Of a stretch of DNA of 64,000 nt, positions 40,900-51,970 are shown in pieces. Positions within the stretch are counted from its first letter, which is position 1; each line of letters begins with the position of its first letter. Origin of the DNA: Rhynchopus euleeides. Taxonomy: Eukaryota > Euglenozoa > Diplonemea > Diplonemida > Diplonemidae. A program made the position numbers and the translations under genes. A model generated the notes under the pieces. The model was given only the letters and a program-made list of their open reading frames with translations. It searched no databases and was not told where the DNA came from. Location of the stretch: the NCBI GenBank assembly GCA_963210315.1, contig OY723242.1, forward strand, positions 1,178,001-1,242,000. Direction: 5' to 3'.

Positions 40900-43282
40900 A
40901 TGGGGTGTCAGGTCAACCTTCCCGTGCTCGGGGTGATCCTGGCTGCGACCCTTGTCAGCACTATCTCATCTATGGCAGGCGGGCTGATCCTCTACTTCCA
41001 GGGGCTGGACTCGCTGGAGGACTCGATGGCGGAGACAAGTGCCAGCGAGCTGGAGGGTATCACCAGCGAGGTGTCCGTCGTGCTGTACGGGGTGCAGGAC
41101 TCGGCACTGGCCATGAAGAAGTTCTTGTACTCAGACCCCATCAACACCGACAACTCCAGTGACTGGGCGAGGGCGTTCCGGATGTTTGTCCATGCACATC
41201 TCCCGAAGCAGGGAAACGCTGTAGTGCTTGCAGCGCACAACCCAAACAACAGATCTATGTTTGCTGCTGCTTCATGGGTAGAGTGGCAAGGCGACGGTTC
41301 ATACCAGGAGTTGTTGAGCATGTACAACGACAACCTTTCTCCGGAGGAGTTTTGGTTGAACCAAGACGGTGATGTAGAGTACCTGGGGATGGCGACATAT
41401 TTACTGAATGCGACGACGGGGTCCATCGGGGAGTTCCAGTACTCCTGGGATGCGAAGATTGACTACATCGACTTGCTCCGTGATGTGGATCTCGGTGACG
41501 TGGAGGCAGGCAAGGTCGGGGTGTACAACATGTCTATTGATCAAATGGATGAACTTTATCTGAGTGCCCCACTCGTGCCAGGTTCCATTCTGACCCATTG
41601 GTTTCCACCACTTTCGTGGTTCAACGTCGACGGGAGTGTGAGCACATACACCGAACTGGAATCTGTGTTTCCCCCACCACCACCACCACACCCGTGGAGC
41701 TCGTACAAAGCTGTGGTCGTGTACGCATCGCTTGGATTCAAAGATCTGCAGCCACCTTTCGACGACTACCGCATGCGCCACACGGACACAACAGTGTTGC
41801 TGGTGCGCCGAAAGACGGGCATAATCTTCGCATCGACGGAAGGTGGGATGGCGGGTGACTGGTGCAGTAACATCGACCTATCCGTCAACGGGGTCTGCAC
41901 ACGCACATTGGCGAATTTTTCACTTGCGGTACAGGAAGGCTACCTGGCCGTGGCGGGAAAACCCTTTGACGAGTTCATGAAGATGAAGCTGGACGGGGAG
42001 GAGTACTTCCTGCGCCGTATGGATTTCCCCTTCTTCGATCTGGAGCTCGTGTGGCTGCGCCCCACATCATCTGTGCAGGGCAAGGTGCAGGAGGCCCTGG
42101 TGCTTCTGATCATCTTCACCTTGCTTGTCCTGACATTCGACGTGACGGTGTCGCTGCTCGAGGTGGTCTTCATCGCCCAGCCGCTGCGGCACTTGGCAAG
42201 CGGCATCGCTGCTCTCGGGGATATGGACACAGAGGCGGCATCACGCGAGGTGGCACAGTACCAGTCGAAGTTCATGATGGTGTCGGAGATGCGGCGCTTG
42301 ATGGCCGGGATGAGAAAGACTACGGACCGCCTCGAGGAGTACAGAGCCTACATCCCTGAGTCGCTGCGTGCCGACCGAGACGACGAGGAGGAGAGCAGCG
42401 AGTCTGGATCAGTGGCGGAGAGGGCTTTCTGATATAAGTATGGGTTCTTCGCGCAGGTCCGCGACATCCCAGCGCGAGAAGGCCACGCAAAGTCTGGCCA
42501 TCGGACTCCAGACCCGCCCTATTGCGCTGCTGGCCACCAACGTGGTGGGGTGGTGGCGGGGTGTGCAAGACGAACCCGACTCTCGTCTGCTCGCCAAGCA
42601 CACAGACATGATGGAGGGCACCCTCGGTGTGTTCAGCCAGCACGGAGGGGTGGTCGACAGCTTCTCCGGTGACCGCTTCCTGGTGGGGTGAAACACGGTG
42701 AAGGCGAAATCAGGGTGTGTTGTGGCTGCCGTAAAATGTGCGTTCCTTCTGAAGCAAGAGCTTCCAGAACTTACCCTGTCCTGTGCTGTGACATCTGGCA
42801 AGGCACGTGTCGGCAACATGGGGACGAAGCTGATGCGGCGCTTCTCCGTCATGTCGCCCCTCGTGCCGTGGGTGGTGCAGCTGGAAGCCTTTAACAAGGA
42901 GCGTGGGTATGTGTGCACCACAGATGACTTCAGCAGCGGTCGGCTCGATGGGCACTTCGAATCCCTTGTGGTCGACGCATTAGCATCAGACAAGATGGCA
43001 CAGGGCAAGCCTGTGCCTCTGCTGCAGGTACTTCGCGAGCTGGCTGTTTGCGAGGACGAGTGGATGTACCAGCTGGAGGAGTCTGAGAAGGACAGCACAA
43101 TCGCCAGCAACACCTTCTCCCGCGCTGTGATCAGAGGCATTTGGGATGTTAAGGCGTGCAGCGATGCTCCAGCACATCTGATCGCCGCTTGCAAGGAGCG
43201 CTGCTTCATCCCGCTCGAAGTGGTGGTGGCCCGTACCTGCCCCGCCCGCCCCTGTCTTCCCAACTGCAATTCCACCGACTAA
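40900..43282 (+). pseudogene. Receptor-type cyclase, decayed duplicate
   Basis: About 95% identical to the intact gene at 54177-56534, with the same start (MGCQVNLPVLGVI). The frame is lost after residue ~510, where two bases fewer are present than in the intact copy (about 42416-42440, GTGGCGGAGAGGGCTTTCTG), and a TGG-to-TGA change occurs at about 42689-42691 (GGTGAAACACGG against GGTGGAACACGG). The remaining cyclase part is open again from 42698 to 43282. The C-terminal tail differs from the intact copy. Ectodomain changes are mostly silent or conservative, so the loss is recent. Confidence 0.75.
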
Positions 43283-43722
43283 TCCTTTTACCATCTTTCC
43301 GTTCTGCCGTGCAGTACGCCCTCGATTGAAGACAAACACCCCCACGTGCTGTTTGGTTGTGGTGCACGCAACAGCTACAGTACTGCTGTTGATGTGCGTT
43401 ATTGTCCTCTCCGGCCCACGTGGAAAGCACAAGGTTTTTGCTGACCTGAAAGTGAACTATCCTGCGTGTTGTGTGTACAGTGCTAGCTGTGTCCCCCGGG
43501 TTCCAAAGAGCCTCTCTCCATCCCTCATAAGACCCGGCGAGAGGAGGACGTAGTGTGGAAGGCTCGAAACGACGACACAACTACTACTGCAAAGCCGTGG
43601 CGAAAAGGTAACAACCATCGCACAGAGCAGGACAAACAAAGGTTCCCCCCCCTCCACCACGTGTGGGTTTTTAATACCGTGGAGCGACCGCTTCTGCATT
43701 CTGCTCTTTACCCCCCCCCCCC
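43283..43722. other. Intergenic
   Basis: Nothing gene-like. A 12-base C tract (43711-43722) lies immediately left of the inverted end of the next element. Confidence 0.45.
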
Positions 43723-45216
43723 TAGGGGTGGTCTTAAGCTGTTAACCTGGCCAATTTTTCACCATCGGCGTCTGGGGGTCAAAAACGTCACCAAACCTGA
43801 AAATATGACCCCTGGGACCCCAGAAACACAATTCCGCCTGGTTTTGGGCACTTTTGAGCACTTCTGAGCAGTTTAATCGTGTTCCGGAAAAATGTACCAC
43901 AAAGCTGTACCTCAGCCCCCCCTGGGCAGAAGGCAGAATCGCAAACCATCATGTCTCGCACTGATCCAGTGAGCGGTGTTGCCAACCGTGCTGCGACGAT
44001 ACGTGGGGTCAAAAGTGCAACATGACAACACCTTGTTTGCGGTGTGACATGCGAGACAGTAGAAAAGTAGCACCAGAAACAGGGGGTCATAGGTACTAGA
44101 GGAGGGGCATGTTTCCAGCCCTTCAGACCTTCAGGCGCATCGGTTGCATCTCTACTCGATGCGGGACATTCGCTGATCGGACTGGCATAGTGCATCAACT
44201 GCAGGCACATCGAGGAACAGAGGAGCCCTGTGCCACTTGCGAAATCACTTGTGTCAGAATCTGTGTGCACATGTTCTTGGGCCAGTGACAGTGATAGTGG
44301 CAGTGAGCCATCCGGTGACCATGAAGAAGGGGGCATGGACTGGTATCAGACATCAGCAGTGCACCGAAGACGGCCCCCTTATGGTCGTATGAAAGGCTGA
44401 AGACTACAATGTCAAAGTTCAAGCCGTACAACAAGGACGAGGGGGCGCAACTCGGCTGTCCAGGCAGCTACACACGAACGGGCAGAGTCCACACTTCTGC
44501 CATAGCCCACATCCAAAGCACACTCGGTGCCTTTGATTTCCAGGCACAGTTCGATCCGTGTGGTGTGTTCACACGGATCCCATGGTTGGCATATCCAGTG
44601 GTTGCGGCAGTCCCGCCTGCGCACCTGGGTATACTCCGTTGTTCAACGTACCGCATAGTCTGACGGCTGCACGGCTCCCCCCGCAGCAGCGTCTTTTGTG
44701 TTCAGTTGTGTGCATCGAGTGGGAAGCCACCACAATGCCCTCCCCACCCTCCCGTTTTGTTTCCCACTAATACACGTTGAGGCCTTCGCTCTGGGGTGGC
44801 CGGGGCAGCCCGCCCTCTGGCGATTATGTCGATGTGGCACCACCTGCACCAACCTGTGGCCGTGTAGTTGTACCATCTTCAGCCAAAGAAAATTGTCATG
44901 AGAGCACGGCCTTCTGTGTCTCTTGCCGCTGAAGGTGAGTGGTTGTTCCTCGTACGCACTCGGGCATCTGTGCGAGAGTGCGGAGGTCCACGTAGTGACG
45001 GAAGGGCTTGAATCAGCCATTGAGACCTTCTAACATAGGGTGGTGTGGTACAACTTTGTGGTACATTTTTTGGAATTGCAAACTAGGCGCTTCTGGAGGC
45101 TCAAAACCGCCCGAAACCGGGCGCAGATGCATTTCCGGACATCTGGGGGTCGAATTTTCAGGCTTGGGTCACTTTTTGGTCCTTGTACGCAAAAGTTTGA
45201 TTTTTTGGCCAGGTTA

Positions 45217-46974
45217 CAGGGGGGGGTCAAATAAACGTACTTAGTTGAATAGTAGTACTTAGCCGAATAGTAGTACTTATTTTTTTGGGGCTCTGGGGCA
45301 CGTTGGGCCGTTGAATAGTAGTACTTACTTTTCACCCTTTTTTTTGGGAAAATTTTCCGTTTTTTTTGAGATTTTCTTTTTGGAGACACACAAATCTGCA
45401 AACTTTGGGGCAAGGAATGGGGACAACGGGGTCTATTGGTGCCACTTAGGGGAACCAGGGTGCACGGGGTCCGTAGAGGGGGGAAGTGACCTACGCTCAA
45501 AGATATGTCGTGACGAAGGGAATCGGGGCATCCCCCCTCAGACACATACGGACGGGAAACCAGCGAACCCGCAAACTCCTGCGGTCCAGAGGCATCAGAA
45601 CCACTGCTGAAGACCGCAAACCCGGAAACCCGCAAACTCCTGGGGTCCAGAGGCGTCAAAATCACTGCTGAAGAGCGGCGCGCATTAAACGACTCCTCAT
45701 CTACGGCGTCCGCAGTCCCTACCACCAACGAGAAGATGTGGACGGATGGCCCCAGACACACCTCACCATAGATGTAGCCTTCGAGGACCAGCTGAGCCCA
45801 CCCCCCACCCCCCGCAGCCCCCTTCCCTGACGTTGTTTGACATTCTCTCCTGTTGTGCAGCACTGATCAACACACGCCCGCAAACCCGCAATCCAACTGC
45901 CCAGATTTCACCATCCACCAACAGAGCCAATAGCTTCGGCTGGTGTCCGACATAATGATGACGTCCGATGCTTTCATGTGCCTCCTGCTGATGGAATGCC
46001 TCCTGTTCAAGATATTCGAGGATGGGCCACCGCCATGCGCTCCCCGGCCTTCCTTCAACCAACTGGCCCGGGCCAGGGCACGCTGGTAGCCGAGCGCTTG
46101 CGGGATATGGGGTACGTGCTGAAGGTGTCGGGTGAGGAGGACGGGTTCGTGAAGAGCTCCCTTTGTCCGGACCTCACCTTCGCACCAAGCACAGAAACAT
46201 CCCCTGAGGCTGGTGGTGCGGACCTTGAACCTGGGTTGGACGGGAAGGCAAAAGAGAGCACAGAGAAGCAGTCCACCCAAAAGAAAGTTGTGTCTCAGCC
46301 AACCCAACAGTCAAGCATCTTGGCATGGGCGAAGCCGGTTCGTGTGAACTCTCTCACACAGACACAGCCTTCCCAGTCCTCCCAGTCCTCCGAAAAGAAG
46401 CGCGCAGCGTCCCCGACCACCCAGACTCCCAACAAACACCGCAGGCTCTGCAAAGGGTGTAGGAAGCCTGGGCACAACATGCAGACTTGCCCCAGCAAGC
46501 CCAAGAACTTGAAGAAGAAGTAAGTTGGGGCGTGCTGGTTGTGGCTTGTCTTTTTCACATCTTTTTTTTAAGCATCAACGCACCAACCAACCACCGACAG
46601 TGAAGCTGACAGCTCTGATGAACTGTGTATGCTTTCACTAACTCAACAAGAATGTCAACCAGGGGGGGGGGGGCAATACAAATCAAAACGGTACGAAACC
46701 AAATGAGGGGCGAGTGGTAGGACGAGAACAGAGCGGATACTCGACCGGAAGGCAGAAGAAGTGAGAGACGGACGACAGCAGTGACCAGCGCGCCCCTGGT
46801 GGACCAAACAGCCCCGCAGAGCCCCTGCAAACAGCGTTTTTAGGAAAAGTTGAATAGACGTACTTAGTACGTCTATTCGCTCGCAAACTATTTATTAATT
46901 TTCTGGCGAGGTCGATTTAGGCCCGCGCGTTCGCCGAATAGTAGTACTAAGTACGTTTATTTGACCCCCCCCTG
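45217..46974 (+). mobile_element. Nested 1758-bp TIR element at a TA target
   Basis: Perfect inverted ends of about 29 bp: CAGGGGGGGGTCAAATAAAC (from 45217) and its complement ending at 46974. Flanking bases are GTTA on the left and TAAC on the right. The matching arm of the host element (complement of 43739-43744) reads GTTAAC uninterrupted, so a TA dinucleotide was duplicated. TA duplication with CAG termini fits the Tc1/mariner-pogo group. Inside are a zinc-knuckle frame (45996-46523) and two direct repeats near 45567-45612 and 45630-45676 (CAAACTCCTGCGGTCCAGAG type). No DDE catalytic triad is seen. Confidence 0.7.
45996..46523 (+). CDS. CCHC zinc-knuckle protein inside the nested element
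   Basis: 175 residues from ATG 45996 (MPPVQDIRGWATAM); the frame is open upstream to about 45867, so the start is uncertain and an upstream exon is possible (a TTGTGCAG acceptor-like site ends at 45860). The middle is Ser/Thr/Gln-rich and acidic. The C-terminus has the zinc knuckle CKGCRKPGHNMQTCP (Cys-x2-Cys-x4-His-x4-Cys), then a Lys-rich end (KPKNLKKK). Such knuckles often close transposase or accessory proteins of DNA transposons. No catalytic domain is visible. Coding composition is weaker than in the host genes. Confidence 0.4.
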   Translation: MPPVQDIRGWATAMRSPAFLQPTGPGQGTLVAERLRDMGYVLKVSGEEDGFVKSSLCPDLTFAPSTETSPEAGGADLEPGLDGKAKESTEKQSTQKKVVSQPTQQSSILAWAKPVRVNSLTQTQPSQSSQSSEKKRAASPTTQTPNKHRRLCKGCRKPGHNMQTCPSKPKNLKKK

Positions 46975-47017
46975 TAACGTTTTTAAAGGGCTTAAGACCA
47001 CCCCTAACCCCCCCCCC

Positions 47018-47275
47018 CCCGTCTTTCCACCCTTCTACTTACCGCACCCCACCCCACCCCAGTCTTTCAGAGCCCTCCTGGTAGTTGCGCCCCAACTAAT
47101 GGCTTGCTTTGGGTCAGGCGCAGTGTCACACTTCTGTGGTGATGATGTGATCCTTGCAAGTCACGGAAGAGAACGAAGAATTTGGGTACAAGTGGTGCGG
47201 CCCCCGCCACCACGCCAGCAACAAATTGCACGAGGGACGAAGGGGTGTTTTTCCAGAGAACTGGTTGTTTTGATA
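47018..47275. repeat. 257-bp segmental repeat (partner 59598-59858)
   Basis: Nearly identical from CCCGTCTTTCCACCCTTCTA to GAACTGGTTGTTTTGATATG, then diverging (CCCCG here, TGGCG there). On the left both join a C tract, here just outside the long-TIR element. No gene. Confidence 0.75.
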
Positions 47276-47326
47276 TGCCCCGTCCAATAACCCCCCCCCC
47301 CCCCCCCCCAGGCCTGGAGTTGGGGA

Positions 47327-48125
47327 CAGGCATGTCGCTAAGCGTCGACCGTCGACCCAGTGATTTGAGGTTTCCCCCCCCATAAAAAAGCGTCGACCCA
47401 GCGTCGACCCAGTGGACTGGGTTGACGCTTGGTCGAGGCTTGGAGCGTCGACCCAGTGGAACTGGGTTGCCATTCAAGCCTGGACCAAGCGTCAACCCAT
47501 TTATTGCACTGGGTCGACGCTAACCTAGCGTTGACCCGGTTACACTGGGTCGACGCTCACCAAGCGTCGACCAAGCGTCAACCCACTTTCACTGGGTCGA
47601 CGTCGAAGAGAGTATGGTTTTGCAGGAACAGATGCTCACTACCGTGGCCTCCGGCGGCTGCCGGGAACCGACGCGCCTCTCCCAGTCGCCTCAGGGGGCG
47701 CAGCCAACTCACACAGAACCTGTACGCCCACAATGAACAGATGTTCACTACCGTGGCCTCCGGCGGCTGGGGGGCTCTGCCCCCCAGACCCCCCATCTCG
47801 CGTGCCCGTCTAGTAACCAAGTCCTTGCGCTTTGACGGCCGTGGCATATCAGGGGGCAGCGTCGAAATCATGGTCCCGAAAGCCATTTTTTTGGTTTCCT
47901 CCGGCACCCGACGGCGCGAGCGGGAGAGGAACCACGGAAGGAACCCAGCGCCTCACACCGTGCCCACCTAGTGGTCCACCGATGGGAAAATTTGGGAACA
48001 ACACGAGCGCGCGCGAAGCGCGCGCGAGAAAAATTGACCCCTAGTGTTTTCCCCCCTGATCCCCCCCCAAAACAGGAGCGTCAACCCACCAAATCTGCAA
48101 AATCGAAAAGTTAGCGACAGGCCTG
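47327..48125. mobile_element. Mutator-like non-autonomous element, copy 1 (9-bp target duplication)
   Basis: Ends CAGGCATGTCGCTAA (47327-47341) and TTAGCGACAGGCCTG (48111-48125), inverted with one mismatch. Flanks are the 9-bp direct repeat AGTTGGGGA (47318-47326, 48126-48134). 9-bp duplications are typical of Mutator-like elements (Merlin elements are the alternative). Internally it has a tandem/inverted array built on GCGTCGACCCAGT (47345-47605) and GC-rich units shared with the hAT-like element at 2160. No transposase. Confidence 0.8.
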
Positions 48126-48250
48126 AGTTGGGGACTCCCCCCCCCCCCGATGAGTTCCCCCCCCCCCCCCCCCCCCCCCCCAGGCCTCTGGCTAATTCGG
48201 GTCGAACGTTAAGTTTCTCCGTGCCGGGGGGGGGAGGGGGGGGGGGGGGC

Positions 48251-50580
48251 TACCCTACCCTACCCTAGGGTTGGGGCCGCCGGGGTCCCAGATTTTTTGG
48301 TAATTTCCAGGTGTGGGTAGGGGGACCTTTTCGATTTTTTTTTTCGAGGGGTGCCCATTTTGGCGATTTGGGCCCGATTTCGAGGGTTACGGGTGACCCT
48401 AGACCCTACCCAACCCTAGGGTTAGGGTTGGGGTTGGGGTTAACTCCAGACCCTACCCTCACCCTAGGGTTAGGGTTAGGGTTAACCCTAGACCCTACCC
48501 TGGGGTTAGGGTTAACCCTATACCCTACCCAACCCTAGGGTTAGGGTTGGGGTTAACCCTAGACCCTACCCTAGGGTTAGGGTCAGGGTTAACCCTATAC
48601 CCTACCCAACCCTAGGGTTAGGGTGAGGGTTAACCCTACACCCTACCCAACCCTAGGGTTAGGGTCAGGGTTAACCCTAGACCCAACCCAACCCTAGGGT
48701 TAGGGTTGGGGTTAACCCTATACCCTACCCAACCCTAGGGTTAGGGTCAGGGTTAACCCTAGACCCAACCCAACCCTAGGGTTAGGGTTAACCCTATACC
48801 CAACCCAACCCTAGGGTTAGGGTTAGGGTTAACCCAAGACCCAACCCTACCCTAGGGTTAGGGTTAACCCTATACCCTACCCAACCCTAGGGTTAGGGTT
48901 GGGGTTAACCCTATACACAACCCAACCCTCGGGTTAGGGTTAACCCTATACCCAACCCAACCCTAGGGTTAGGGTTAACCCTATACACAACCCAACCCTA
49001 GGGTTAGGGTTAACCCTATACCCTACCCAACCCGAGGGTTAGGGTTGGGGGTTAACCCAAGACCCTGCCCGACCCTAGGGTTAGGGTTCACCCTAGACCC
49101 AACCCTACCCTAGGGTTCGGGTTTGGGTCAGGGTGAACCCTAGACCCGACCCAACCCTCGGATCAGGGTTGGGGTTAACCCTGTACCCTACCCTAACCCT
49201 AGGGTTGGGTCAAGGGTTAACCCTAACCCTAACCCTAGGGTTGGGTAGGGTCTAGGGTTAACCCTGACCCTAACCCTAGGGTTAGGGTAGGGTCTAGGGT
49301 CAACCCTAACCCTAGGGTTGGGTAGGGTCCAGGGTTAACCCTAACCCTAACCCGAGGGTTGGGTAGGGTCTAGGGTTAACCCTGACCCCAACCGTAGGGT
49401 TAGGGTAGGGTCTAGGGTCAACCCTAACCCTAACCCTAGGGTAGGGTCTAGGGTCAACCCTGACCCTAACCCTAGGGTTGGGTCAAGGGTTAACCCTAAC
49501 CCTAACCCGAGGGTTGGGTCTAGGGTCAACCCTAACCCTAACCCTAGGGTTGGGTAGGGTCCAGGGTTAATCCTAACCCTAACCCGAGGGTTGGGTAGGG
49601 TCTAGGGTTAACCCTGACCCTAACCCGAGGGTTAGGGTAGGGTCTAGGGTCAACCCTAACCCTAACCCTAGGGTTAGGGTAGGGTCTAGGGTCAACCCTA
49701 ACCCTAACCCTAGGGTTGGGTAGGGTCTAGGGTCAACCCTGACCCTAACCCGAGGGTTGGGTAGGGTCTAGGGTTAACCCTGACCCCAACCGTAGGGTTA
49801 GGGTAGGGTCTAGGGTCAACCCTAACCCTAACCCTAGGGTTGGGTCTAGGGTAGGGTCTAGGGTCAACCCTGACCCTAACCCTAGGGTTGGGTCAAGGGT
49901 TAACCCTAACCCTAACCCTAGGGTTGGGTAGGGTCCAGGGTTAATCCTAACCCTAACCCGAGCGTTGGGTAGGGTCTAGGGTTAACCCTGACTCTAACCC
50001 GAGGGTTAGGGTAGGGTCTAGGGTCAACCCTGACCCTAACCCTAGGGTTGGGTCAAGGGTTAACCCTAACCCTAGGGTTAGGGTAGGGTCTAGGGTTAAC
50101 CCTGACCCTAACCCTAGGGTTGGGTAGGGTCTAGGGTCAACCCTGACCCTAACCCGAGGGTTGGGTAGGGTCTAGGGTTAACCCTAACCCTAACCCTAGG
50201 GTTGGGTCAAGGGTTAACCCTAACCCTAACCCTAGGGTTAGGGTAGGGTCTAGGGTTAACCCTGACCCTAACCCTAGGGTTAGGGTAGGGTCTAGGGTCA
50301 ACCCTAACCCTAACCCTAGGGTTGGGTCAAGGGTCAACCCTGACCCTAACCCTAGGGTTGGGTCAAGGGTTTACCCTAACCCTAACCCTAGGGTTGGGTA
50401 GGGTCTGGGGTCAACCCTAACCCTAGGGTTGGGTTGGGTCTAGGGTCAACCCTGGCCCTGACCCCTGGGTTGGGTAGGGTCGTGTTGGGTCGGGTTATGG
50501 GTACCCAACCCTCACCCTAGGGTAGGGTTGGGTCGGGTTGTGGGTACCCCCGACGTGCTGTAGGGTAGGGTAGGGTAGGG
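48251..50580. repeat. Interstitial telomere-like array (TTAGGG type), inverted about its centre
   Basis: Degenerate units made of CCCTAGGGTTAGGGTT, AACCCTAGACCCTACCC and variants with Y/R exchanges. To about 49190 the units read CCCTAGGGTTAGGGTTAACC followed by TAGACCC; after about 49210 they read as the reverse complement (CTAGGGTTGGGTAGGGTC followed by TAGGGTTAACCC). Each unit itself alternates TTAGGG and CCCTAA strands, unlike a true telomere. The last part ends in (TAGGG)n at 50560-50586. Confidence 0.85.
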
Positions 50581-50585
50581 TAGGG

Positions 50586-51969
50586 TACACGACGCGGTCT
50601 CCACCTTTCCGGGTACCCGGTCCCGGTTACCGGCCCGGGTACCCGGGGGGTGCCCGGCGGATACCCGGGTACCCGGGCCGGATACCCAGCCGGGTACCCG
50701 GCCGGATACCCCGGGTACCCGGGTAGTTGGCCGCCCACCCACGACGGGAGGAAAAAAGAGTGAACGGGCAGCATGCCGTTCCTCTTTTTCCCCCCGTGAG
50801 GGTGGGCCCCCCCCTGCCAGGCAAGGTGAAAAAATGAAGAAACGGGCAGCATGCCGTTCTACATTTTCCCTTGCAAGGCAGGGAGGGCGCCCCCCATGCC
50901 AGACAGCAGCCACCCCTGGAGGGGCAACAACTGACGGGCATGGGGGAACGAGGTGGGTCTGGACCCGACACCGCCACCACACGCGCAGTGCACCTTTCGG
51001 ATACACTGTCGTGAGTGGGATGTGGGCAGTTCCCCTATCCTGTGAGCTCCTTTTGGACGAAGAGGTGCAGCGGTTATCTGCAACCTTCGTCCTGGACTTG
51101 CCTCGGGGGGAACGCCACGGTTTACCGCGGGTCCCGACGAGGGCACTCAGGCAGGATCTTCACGCCACCCCGCACCGAGGTCCCTTCTCACGCGGCGTGT
51201 CTCCCAGGTTCATGGCGGCGTCATCAGGTCAGGCTTTGTAGTCTCTACACCATCAGTAGTAAGGGAAATCCTAAAACCATACATGAAATCCACCTTTTGG
51301 GCCGCTGGTGTACGAGGCTTGTTCCTCCAATTGAATCATGTTTGCTGTGTCAGGCAATATCGCGCTTCGCACAAGAAACCTCCTCACTTGGCCGATTTTC
51401 TCCCACAACAAGGTCCGGCTTCCACAACACGGATTTGGAGTTTTGTAAGCCGGAGCAAACCACATTTGCTTGATTTTTGGGGTCGCATGAGTGAGAATTC
51501 GGGGCGAAACGTCGCGATTTTCTCACGACTGCCTTCGAAAATGGACAGTTCCAGACCACCAGGACCCGATTATGGGCCCAGACAAGTTTGGGTCAATAGT
51601 TTGGGCGAAATTTCGCCAAGGCCAAAAAACAGCCATTTTCCGGAAATTCCGGGACCCGTTTTAACGCGTTTTAGGGCCCAAAATAGGCTCAAAACTCAAA
51701 AATTCCTTCGAAATCGGGCTCAAACGTCCAAAATAGGACCCCCCCCGAAAAAAAATTTGAAAAGGGTCCCCCTATACACTCTGGGTTATGGACAATAATT
51801 CACGGGTTCCCGGGCCGGGTACCCGGCCGGATACCGGGATCCGGGTACCCGGATCCCGGTATCCGGTGGTATCCGGGGGGTACCCCCGGGTACCCGGCGG
51901 ACCACCCGGCCGGGTACCCGGAGGCGGGTACCCGGGTACCCGGGCGGGAGGTGAAGACCGCGTCGTGTA
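50586..51969. repeat. Inverted GGTACCC satellites flanking a 1.1-kb core
   Basis: Outer inverted ends TACACGACGCGGTCTCCACC (50586-50605) and GGTGAAGACCGCGTCGTGTA (51950-51969) differ at two positions. Just inside each is a satellite of CCGGGTACCCGG-type palindromes (about 50608-50732 and 51805-51948). The core has two direct copies of AACGGGCAGCATGCCGTTC (about 50763 and 50842) and no gene I can support. Confidence 0.6.
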
Positions 51970-51970
51970 A

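Larger units (their letters stand above)
43723..47006. mobile_element. Long-TIR element (3.28 kb with a nested insertion)
   Basis: The outer ends TAGGGGTGGTCTTAAG (43723-43738) and CTTAAGACCACCCCTA (46991-47006) are inverted. The inverted arms extend ~190 bp inward with divergence: 43723-43912 against 45049-45216 plus 46975-47006, with strong blocks TTAACCTGGCCAA/TTGGCCAGGTTA and AATGTACCACAAAG/CTTTGTGGTACATT. C tracts lie outside both ends. Without the nested element the length is ~1.53 kb. The central part (43913-45048) has short frames with no recognised transposase, so it is dead or non-autonomous. Confidence 0.6.

Noticed and set aside
44409-44935. Transposase C-terminus in the long-TIR element
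   Set aside because: Cys-rich end (CHESTAFCVSC) hints at one, but no catalytic acidic triad or family block is visible.
47345-47605. CRISPR-like array
   Set aside because: GCGTCGACCCAGT units are overlapping, partly inverted and without regular spacers; they lie inside a eukaryotic DNA transposon.
48251-50580. True chromosome end
   Set aside because: The array is interstitial, mixes both strands in each unit and is inverted at its centre; unique sequence and a gene lie on both sides.
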